Positions 62,601 through 64,000 of a stretch of 64,000 nt of DNA are shown piece by piece (positions within the stretch are counted from its first letter, which is position 1; the number at the start of each line of letters is the position of its first letter). The stretch is taken from NCBI GenBank assembly GCA_002709405.1, contig PAQV01000051.1:26624-90623 (forward strand). Reading direction: 5' to 3'. The position numbers were made by a program, and so were the translations under genes. The stretch is from Paracoccaceae bacterium (GTDB lineage: Bacteria > Pseudomonadota > Alphaproteobacteria > Rhodobacterales > Rhodobacteraceae). The notes beneath the pieces were generated by a model that saw nothing but the letters and a program-made list of their open reading frames with translations, was not told the origin of the DNA and ran no database searches.

Positions 62601-63533
62601 ATGTTCCAGACCCTGATCGAAGTCATCCTGCCGGTCTTCATCGTGATCGGCTCGGGCTATGGCCTGACGCGTAGCGGGTATCTGCAGGCCACCCATATCG
62701 AAGGGATCATGAAGTTCACCCAGGGCTTCGCCATTCCCTGCCTGCTGTTCAACGCCATCGCTCATATCGACCTGACCGCCACGTTCGATCCGAAACTGCT
62801 GGGCAGTTTCTATACCGCCGCGGCCCTGTGCTTCGTGGCCGGCCTGCTCGGCGCCCGGCTGATGTTCAAGCGCGACTGGGAAGACGCCGTGGCCATCGGT
62901 TTCTGCTGCCTGTTCTCGAATTCCGTGCTGCTGGGCCTGCCCATCACCGAACGCGCCTATGGCCCCGACGCCCTGACCGGCAACTTTGCGATCATCGCCT
63001 TCCACGCGCCCTTCTGCTACGCCATCGGCATCACCGCCATGGAAGTCGTGCGCAACCGGGGCAAGCCCGGCCCCGCCTTCTTCCGGGCCATCCTGTCGGC
63101 CATGTTCAAGAATGCGCTGATCGTCGCCATCCTGCTGGGCTTTGCCGTCAATATCTCGGGCCTGACCCTGCCGGCCGTGGCCGAAGACGCCCTTGGCCTG
63201 ATCATCCGCGCCGCCCTGCCCGGAGCGCTCTTTGCCCTGGGCGGCGTGCTGGTCCAGTACAAGCCCGAAGGCGACCTGCGCACGATCGCCTTCGTCTGCT
63301 CGGTCTCGCTGCTGCTGCACCCGGCCCTGGTCTGGATCTTCGGCTCGGCCCTGTCGCTGAAACAGGACCTGTTCCGCTCGGCCGTGCTGAATGCCTCCAT
63401 GGCCCCGGGCTTCAACGCCTATATCTTCGCCAACCTCTACGGGCGGGCCAAGCGGGTGGCGGCGTCTTCGGTGCTGCTGGCCACCGGCTCGTCGCTGGTG
63501 ACGGTCTGGATGTGGCTGCTGTTGCTGGGCTAG
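62601..63533 (+). CDS. AEC-family membrane transporter
   Basis: 310 residues with ten hydrophobic segments in two five-helix halves, typical of auxin-efflux-carrier (AEC) proteins: VILPVFIVIGSGYGLTRSG at the start, FCCLFSNSVLLGLPI, and LFALGGVLVQYKPEGDLRTIAF in the middle. Such proteins export small organic acids or other solutes. Last gene of the housekeeping run, 24 bp after the MBL gene. Confidence 0.9.
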   Translation: MFQTLIEVILPVFIVIGSGYGLTRSGYLQATHIEGIMKFTQGFAIPCLLFNAIAHIDLTATFDPKLLGSFYTAAALCFVAGLLGARLMFKRDWEDAVAIGFCCLFSNSVLLGLPITERAYGPDALTGNFAIIAFHAPFCYAIGITAMEVVRNRGKPGPAFFRAILSAMFKNALIVAILLGFAVNISGLTLPAVAEDALGLIIRAALPGALFALGGVLVQYKPEGDLRTIAFVCSVSLLLHPALVWIFGSALSLKQDLFRSAVLNASMAPGFNAYIFANLYGRAKRVAASSVLLATGSSLVTVWMWLLLLG

Positions 63534-63579
63534 GTCGCGCGTCCTGCCCTGTCATCATGCGTGGGGGGCGGGACTGACC

Positions 63580-63654
63580 TGGTACGGCGGGAGGGATTCG
63601 AACCCCCGACCCACTCGGTGTAAACGAGATGCTCTACCACTGAGCTACCGCCGT
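63580..63654 (-). tRNA. tRNA-Val (anticodon TAC)
   Basis: Minus-strand cloverleaf: acceptor ACGGCGG/CCGCCGT, D-arm AGCTCAGTGGTAGAGC, anticodon loop TTTACAC (TAC), T-arm GGGGGTTCGAATCCCTC, and an encoded CCA. The first pair of the anticodon stem (27-43) is T-T. 75 bases. Confidence 0.93.
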
Positions 63655-63916
63655 ATCCGCTCTGCCGCGCGCGTCTGGCGACAGATGTCTTTCCTGCGCA
63701 CGCCCTACCACCGACCACGGGCCAGAACAACACCGACACGGCAAAATTCGCACAGATCGTGCACCGGTTCCGGGACATGATCGGATCCATCCCGAATCCG
63801 GATCCCATCCATCACGGCGCTCGCAACCAAAGTGCGGGACCTGGGTTCATTGACCGTCAGGCCCCGTCGCACATCAGCTCACAGAGCGGTGCAGGTCTTT
63901 GCAATCAAAGGGAAAA
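63655..63916. other. Spacer between the two tRNA-Val genes
   Basis: About 260 bp; no gene or structure that I can support. Confidence 0.4.
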
Positions 63917-63991
63917 TGGTGGGTGATAAGAGATTTGAACTCCTGACATCTTCGATGTGAACGAAGCGCTCTACCACTGAGCTAATCACCC
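63917..63991 (-). tRNA. tRNA-Val (anticodon CAC)
   Basis: Minus-strand cloverleaf: acceptor GGGTGAT/ATCACCC, D-arm AGCTCAGTGGTAGAGC, anticodon stem CTTCG/CGAAG around TTCACAT (CAC), T-arm with the loop TTCAAAT, and an encoded CCA. 75 bases. Confidence 0.93.
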
Positions 63992-64000
63992 GTGTGGCAG

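Overview
The window reads as a GC-rich (roughly two-thirds G+C) chromosome segment of an alphaproteobacterium, most likely a Rhodobacterales/Roseobacter-type bacterium. The evidence is the housekeeping run SPOR protein - D,D-carboxypeptidase - tmk - holB - tatD - MBL hydrolase at the right end, the abundance of ABC and TRAP solute importers, the acyl-CoA catabolic clusters, and frequent 4-bp ATGA overlaps within operons. No IS element, phage or CRISPR was seen. Three loci are visibly decaying.

Layout. (1) 1-6.1 kb: 3' end of a luciferase-like flavin monooxygenase, convergent with a dipeptide/oligopeptide ABC operon. (2) 6.8-10 kb: siderophore-esterase-like hydrolase and TonB-dependent receptor. 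(3) 10.3-15.8 kb: six-gene operon made of a polyamine-type ABC importer, a 5-formyl-THF cyclo-ligase-like protein and a 2-oxoglutarate/Fe(II) oxygenase. (4) 15.9-16.5 kb: remnants of a branched-chain amino acid (liv) ABC operon. (5) 16.5-23.7 kb: compact operon coding for a partner-switching module (STAS protein, HATPase fused to a membrane sensor, SpoIIE phosphatase with periplasmic sensor) interleaved with a sensor-HAMP-MFS fusion, a periplasmic ABC_sub_bind protein and a probable acyltransferase. This is the best candidate for an undescribed system. (6) 24-25.4 kb: ferric-reductase-like flavocytochrome. (7) 25.6-28.6 kb: TRAP transporter. (8) 28.9-42.2 kb: long acyl-CoA catabolic operon (FadJ-like protein, three acyl-CoA dehydrogenases, two acyl-CoA synthetases of which one is broken, SDR, APH-type kinase, isomerase-type crotonase, thiolase, nitronate-monooxygenase-like flavoprotein), with a divergent TetR regulator. 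(9) 43.1-47.4 kb: second small acyl-CoA set (crotonase, NMO-like protein, broken quinone oxidoreductase, alpha-methylacyl-CoA racemase-type CoA transferase). (10) 47.4-54.2 kb: second oligopeptide ABC operon headed by another luciferase-like monooxygenase, echoing region 1. (11) 55-64 kb: AI-2E family exporter, tRNA-Ser, the housekeeping run, an AEC transporter and two tRNA-Val genes.

How it fits together. A near-palindromic operator lies both in the promoter of the acyl-CoA operon (beside tetR) and upstream of the TRAP operon, so one TetR repressor probably couples uptake of a carboxylate to its CoA activation and oxidation. Within that operon an APH kinase and an ACAD10/11-like dehydrogenase overlap. 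This pairing is known from 4-hydroxyacyl-CoA (levulinate-type) catabolism. The partner-switch operon looks like a sensory circuit in which periplasmic solute detection, transport and STAS phosphorylation are coded together. No sigma factor or diguanylate cyclase is nearby, so its output is unknown.

Limits: all functions are assigned by reading translations and motifs without database searches. Start codons were chosen from Shine-Dalgarno sequences, signal peptides and gene overlaps.
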